A stretch of DNA of 17,865 bases from Massilia sp. UBA2604 (GTDB lineage: Bacteria; Pseudomonadota; Gammaproteobacteria; Burkholderiales; Burkholderiaceae_D). Below, piece after piece: positions 13,294 through 17,865 of the stretch (the stretch's first letter is position 1; each line of letters starts with the position of its first letter). The position numbers and the translations under genes were made by a program. The notes beneath the pieces are model-generated. The model ran no database searches. It was not told where the DNA came from and saw only the letters and a list, made by a program, of their open reading frames with translations. The stretch is from NCBI GenBank assembly GCA_002339265.1, contig DDKG01000191.1, forward strand, positions 1 to 17,865. Reading direction: 5' to 3'.

Positions 13294-13770
13294 ATGCGTC
13301 TGACCACCAAAGGCCGTTTTGCTGTTACCGCGATGATCGATCTTGCTATGCGTCAAGGCAATGGTCCAGTCACGCTGTCGGGCATCAGCCAGCGCCAGGC
13401 CATTTCGCTGTCCTACCTGGAGCAGCTGTTCGGCAAGCTGCGCCGCCACGAGATCGTCGAATCGATTCGCGGCCCAGGCGGCGGCTACAGCCTCGCCCGG
13501 CCGGCAGGCAAGGTGACGGTGGCCGACATCATTATCGCCGTCGACGAGCCGCTCGATGCGACCCAGTGCGGTGGCAAAGAGAATTGCCATGGCGCGCATA
13601 CCGATGGCGCCCGCTGCATGACCCACGAATTGTGGACCACGCTGAACGAAAAGATGGTCGACTACCTCGACTCCGTCTCGCTGCAAGACCTGGTCGACCA
13701 GCAGCGGCAAAAAGAACAGAACGTCGTGCATGTACACCGTGGCGCCCCCGCCGCCGTCGCACAAAATTGA
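13294..13770 (+). CDS. iscR: Fe-S cluster assembly regulator IscR (Rrf2 family)
   Basis: This 158-aa winged-helix regulator senses Fe-S status and represses the isc operon when holding a [2Fe-2S] cluster. [18 protein letters not shown] at the start and [19 protein letters not shown] in the recognition helix are IscR hallmarks. [11 protein letters not shown] forms the wing. The cluster ligands are Cys92, Cys98 and Cys108, with His111 after the last Cys. The gap between the second and third Cys is 9 residues against 5 in E. coli. An in-frame start 39 bases upstream is unlikely because family sequence begins at this ATG. It is the first gene of the operon, 19 bases before iscS, and its own operator lies about 90 bases upstream. 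Confidence 0.96.
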   Translation: MRLTTKGRFAVTAMIDLAMRQGNGPVTLSGISQRQAISLSYLEQLFGKLRRHEIVESIRGPGGGYSLARPAGKVTVADIIIAVDEPLDATQCGGKENCHGAHTDGARCMTHELWTTLNEKMVDYLDSVSLQDLVDQQRQKEQNVVHVHRGAPAAVAQN

Positions 13771-13789
13771 AGCTTACTGGAGTGAATTG

Positions 13790-15046
13790 ATGAACGCGCC
13801 TTTGGACAAGAAAACCGAGCAGAGCTTCGTGACTGCGCCCCATTTCCCGATCTACCTGGACTACTCGGCCACCACGCCGGTCGATCCACGCGTGGCCGAC
13901 GCCATGATCCCGTTCCTGCGCGAGCAGTTCGGCAATCCGGCCTCGCGCAGTCACGCCTACGGCTGGAGCGCCGAAGCGGCGGTCGAAGAGGCGCGCCAGA
14001 ACGTCGCGAACATGGTCGGCGCCGATCCGCGCGAGATCATCTGGACCTCGGGCGCGACCGAGAGCAACAACCTGGCCCTGAAAGGCGCAGCCCAGTTCTA
14101 CAAGACCAAGGGCAAGCACATCATCACGGTCAAGACCGAACACAAATCGGTGCTCGACACCGTGCGTGAACTCGAGCGCGTCGGCTTCGAAGCCACCTAC
14201 CTCGAGCCGCAAGACAACGGCCTGATCACCGTCGAGCAACTGCAAGCCGCGATCCGACCCGACACCATCCTGGTCTCGGTCATGCTGGTCAATAACGAGA
14301 TCGGCGTGGTCCAGCCGATCGAAGAGCTGGCCGCGCTGTGCCGCTCGAAAGGCATCATCTTCCACTGCGACGCCGCGCAAGCCGTCGGCAAGGTGGTCAT
14401 CGACCTCGAGAAGTCGAAGGTCGACCTGATGACCTTCACCGCGCACAAGGTCTACGGCCCGAAAGGCGTCGGCGCCCTGTACGTGCGCCGCAAGCCGCGC
14501 GTGCGCCTCGAAGCGCAGATGCACGGCGGCGGCCACGAGCGCGGCCTGCGTTCGGGCACCCTGCCGACCCATCAGCTGGTGGGCATGGGCGAAGCCTTCC
14601 GTATCGCCAAGGAAGAGATGGAGAGCGAACTGGTCAAGGTGCGCGCGCTGCGCGACCGCCTGGCCAAGGGCCTGCTCGAGATCGAAGAGGTCTACATCAA
14701 CGGCGACATGGACCACCGCGTGCCGCACAACCTGAACGTCTCGTTCAACTATGTCGAAGGCGAGTCGCTGATCATGGCGGTCAAGGACATCGCCGTATCG
14801 TCCGGTTCGGCCTGCACCTCGGCCAGCCTGGAACCATCGTACGTGCTGCGCGCCCTGGGCCGCAGCGACGAACTGGCGCACAGCTCGATCCGCTTCACCA
14901 TCGGCCGCTTCACGACCGAGGAAGAGATCGACTTCGCCGTCGAGCTGCTGAAATCGAAAGTCGGAAAATTGCGCGAACTGTCGCCGCTGTGGGACATGTT
15001 CAAGGAAGGGATCGACTTGAATTCGATCCAATGGGCAGCCCACTAA
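13790..15046 (+). CDS. iscS: Cysteine desulfurase IscS
   Basis: The 418-aa PLP enzyme takes sulfur from cysteine and passes it as persulfide to IscU and other acceptors. [14 protein letters not shown] opens the fold. TEHKSVLDT and [10 protein letters not shown] contact PLP, and Lys220 in [11 protein letters not shown] forms the Schiff base. Cys342 in [14 protein letters not shown] is the persulfide Cys on the mobile loop. The C-terminal end, [21 protein letters not shown], is the IscU-docking type. Both active residues are shifted by 14 from E. coli numbering because of a longer N-terminus. GGAG 7 bases before ATG 13790 sets the start; an upstream in-frame ATG at 13730 lies inside iscR. Confidence 0.97.
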   Translation: MNAPLDKKTEQSFVTAPHFPIYLDYSATTPVDPRVADAMIPFLREQFGNPASRSHAYGWSAEAAVEEARQNVANMVGADPREIIWTSGATESNNLALKGAAQFYKTKGKHIITVKTEHKSVLDTVRELERVGFEATYLEPQDNGLITVEQLQAAIRPDTILVSVMLVNNEIGVVQPIEELAALCRSKGIIFHCDAAQAVGKVVIDLEKSKVDLMTFTAHKVYGPKGVGALYVRRKPRVRLEAQMHGGGHERGLRSGTLPTHQLVGMGEAFRIAKEEMESELVKVRALRDRLAKGLLEIEEVYINGDMDHRVPHNLNVSFNYVEGESLIMAVKDIAVSSGSACTSASLEPSYVLRALGRSDELAHSSIRFTIGRFTTEEEIDFAVELLKSKVGKLRELSPLWDMFKEGIDLNSIQWAAH

Positions 15047-15068
15047 AAATCACTGAAGGAGCATCACC

Positions 15069-15461
15069 ATGGCATATTCGGACAAAGTTCTGGACCACTA
15101 CGAAAACCCGCGCAACGTTGGCGCCTTCGACAAGGGCGACGATGCAGTCGGCACCGGCATGGTCGGCGCGCCGGCCTGCGGCGACGTCATGAAACTGCAG
15201 ATCAAGGTCAACAACCAGGGCCTGATCGAAGACGCGAAGTTCAAGACCTACGGCTGCGGTTCGGCCATCGCATCGAGCTCGCTGATCACCGAATGGGTGA
15301 AGGGCAAGAGCCTCGACGAGGCGCTGGCGATCAAGAACACCCAGATCGCCGAAGAACTGGCCCTGCCGCCGGTCAAGATTCACTGCTCGATCCTGGCCGA
15401 AGACGCGATCAAGGCCGCCGTCGCCGATTACAAGGCGAAGCACGAGAAGGCAGCCGCGTAA
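15069..15461 (+). CDS. iscU: Fe-S cluster scaffold protein IscU
   Basis: The 130-aa scaffold holds the nascent [2Fe-2S] cluster. All conserved residues stand at the E. coli positions: Cys37, Asp39, Cys63, His105 and Cys106. The HscA recognition peptide LPPVK lies at 99-103 and matches the chaperone genes downstream. It starts with [25 protein letters not shown] ends 7 bases before the ATG, the strongest ribosome binding site in the operon, suiting a protein needed in quantity. It follows iscS by 22 bases. Confidence 0.98.
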   Translation: MAYSDKVLDHYENPRNVGAFDKGDDAVGTGMVGAPACGDVMKLQIKVNNQGLIEDAKFKTYGCGSAIASSSLITEWVKGKSLDEALAIKNTQIAEELALPPVKIHCSILAEDAIKAAVADYKAKHEKAAA

Positions 15462-15495
15462 TAAACCCTGTAGAACCAAGCTGGAGAAGCACGAG

Positions 15496-15819
15496 ATGGC
15501 AATCACCCTGACCGAAAAAGCCGCGAAACACGTCAACCGTTACCTCGAACGCCGGGGCAAGGGCATCGGCTTGCGTTTCGGCGTGCGCACCACCGGCTGC
15601 TCCGGCCTGGCCTACAAGCTCGAGTACGTCGACGAGAGCGCCGCCGAAGACGCGGTGTTCGAGTCGCACGGCGTGAAGGTCTTCGTCGACCCGAAAAGCC
15701 TGGCGTACATCGACGGCACCGAACTCGATTTCGCCCGCGAAGGGCTGAACGAAGGCTTCCGCTTCAACAACCCGAACGTCAAGGACAACTGCGGCTGCGG
15801 CGAGAGCTTCCGTATCTAA
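15496..15819 (+). CDS. iscA: Fe-S assembly A-type carrier IscA
   Basis: The 107-aa A-type carrier receives clusters or iron and passes them to target proteins, mainly [4Fe-4S] enzymes. The three ligand cysteines are Cys35 (TTGCSGLAY), Cys99 and Cys101 (NCGCGESF), the same numbers as in E. coli IscA. The length is exactly typical. TGGAG 9 bases before the ATG is its SD. It lies 34 bases after iscU and 5 bases before hscB. Confidence 0.97.
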   Translation: MAITLTEKAAKHVNRYLERRGKGIGLRFGVRTTGCSGLAYKLEYVDESAAEDAVFESHGVKVFVDPKSLAYIDGTELDFAREGLNEGFRFNNPNVKDNCGCGESFRI

Positions 15820-15824
15820 AGCCG

Positions 15825-16340
15825 ATGCAGAATCACTTCGACCTGTTCCAGTTGCCGGCCCGTTTCGAGGTCGACCAGGACGCCCTCGACGCGGCCTACC
15901 GCGAAGTCCAGGGCCGCGTCCACCCGGACCGCTTCGTCAACGCGACCGACGCCGAAAAGCGCGTCGCGATGCAGTGGGCGACCCGCGCCAACGAGGCCTA
16001 TCAAACGCTGCGCAATCCGCAGAAGCGCGCGCAATACCTGTGCGAGCTGAACGGCGTCGACTTGCAGACCGAATCGAACACGGCCATGCCTCCAAGCTTC
16101 CTGATGCAGCAGATGGAATGGCGCGAGGAGCTCGAGGACGCGCGCGCGGCCAAGGACGCCATCGCGCTCGACCGCCTGGAAGCGCAGTTGCGTAGCGAGC
16201 GCAAGAACATGCTGGCGGCCGTTGCAAGCCAGCTCGACGCGGGCGACTTCAGCGGCGCCGCGCAAGGCGTGCGCGGCCTGATGTTCCTCGATAAGTTCGG
16301 CGACGAAGTGCAGTACGCCTTCGAAGCAATCGAAGCGTGA
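15825..16340 (+). CDS. hscB: Fe-S assembly J-domain co-chaperone HscB
   Basis: The 171-aa DnaJ-type co-chaperone delivers IscU to HscA and stimulates its ATPase. The J-domain fills about residues 1-75 with [14 protein letters not shown] and the HPD tripeptide at 33-35 (VHPDRFVNA). [21 protein letters not shown] follows in helix IV. The C-terminal three-helix bundle (about 85-171), with [16 protein letters not shown], binds IscU. There is no clear SD, and the gene begins 5 bases after the iscA stop, so translation is probably coupled. A 101-base gap separates it from hscA. Confidence 0.96.
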   Translation: MQNHFDLFQLPARFEVDQDALDAAYREVQGRVHPDRFVNATDAEKRVAMQWATRANEAYQTLRNPQKRAQYLCELNGVDLQTESNTAMPPSFLMQQMEWREELEDARAAKDAIALDRLEAQLRSERKNMLAAVASQLDAGDFSGAAQGVRGLMFLDKFGDEVQYAFEAIEA

Positions 16341-16387
16341 AGGGCGGGGCACCAGCCCCCCAAGCGACGCCGCACCGAGTACCCGCG

Positions 16388-16393
16388 TAGAAT
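16388..16393 (+). promoter_or_regulatory. Candidate internal -10 box (TAGAAT) before hscA
   Basis: TAGAAT resembles a -10 and lies 48 bases before the hscA ATG, in the only sizeable gap of the isc operon. The -35 position is poor (CGACGC at 17 bases). A weak hairpin (GGGGC-ACCA-GCCCC, 16346-16359) lies before it. An extra promoter here would let hscA be made independently. Confidence 0.3.
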
Positions 16394-16441
16394 AGCGCTC
16401 GCACCGTCCCGGCGCAGAAAAACAATATTGGTATCACGACT

Positions 16442-17865
<1,424 letters not shown>

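Noticed and set aside
13532..15043. Open minus-strand frame of 503 codons antisense to iscS
   Set aside because: It is antisense of a highly conserved gene; its openness follows from codon bias in iscS.
16346..16359. GGGGC-ACCA-GCCCC hairpin as a terminator splitting the isc operon before hscA
   Set aside because: The stem is only 5 bp and no T tract follows; it is more likely minor mRNA structure.

Overview
This window is GC-rich, densely packed bacterial chromosome. It looks betaproteobacterial, most likely Oxalobacteraceae (Massilia-like). The grounds are the codon use, the order iscR-iscS-iscU-iscA-hscB-hscA, a PEP-CTERM secreted protein, and the close fit of each protein to families common in that group. 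The taxonomic call is inference. I see no insertion sequence, CRISPR array, rRNA or tRNA.

Layout from left to right. (1) Positions 2-3790 hold a tripartite drug-efflux operon: an MFS pump cut by the left edge, an EmrA/HlyD-type adaptor and a NodT-type outer-membrane lipoprotein. A DTW-domain tRNA-modifying gene (tapT type) overlaps its end. (2) Positions 4389-5626 hold a radical SAM gene of the SplB-like PA0069 family. Its promoter carries a near-perfect LexA (SOS) box, and the protein ends in a consensus beta-clamp-binding peptide. This is the most interesting object in the window. (3) Positions 5676-7719 hold a 12-TM MFS transporter resembling NiaP and a NadR-like kinase domain gene, together a plausible NAD-precursor salvage pair. 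A ChaC-type gamma-glutamylcyclotransferase converges on it from the minus strand. (4) Positions 8335-11009 hold a LysR regulator divergent from a fumarylacetoacetase / maleylacetoacetate isomerase operon, the last two steps of tyrosine/homogentisate breakdown. (5) Positions 11010-12222 hold an AT-rich spacer and a secreted PEP-CTERM protein. (6) Positions 12310-13092 hold a uracil-DNA-glycosylase-fold protein whose catalytic water-activating motif is altered. (7) Positions 13156-17865 hold the Fe-S assembly operon, with a type 1 IscR box in its promoter and hscA cut by the right edge.

The isc operon makes and delivers Fe-S clusters. The radical SAM enzyme is an obvious client, but the two are linked only by general biochemistry, not by sequence. 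Several genes share a simple promoter pattern, a TACAAT-like -10 box about 27-32 nt before the start codon with a weak -35.
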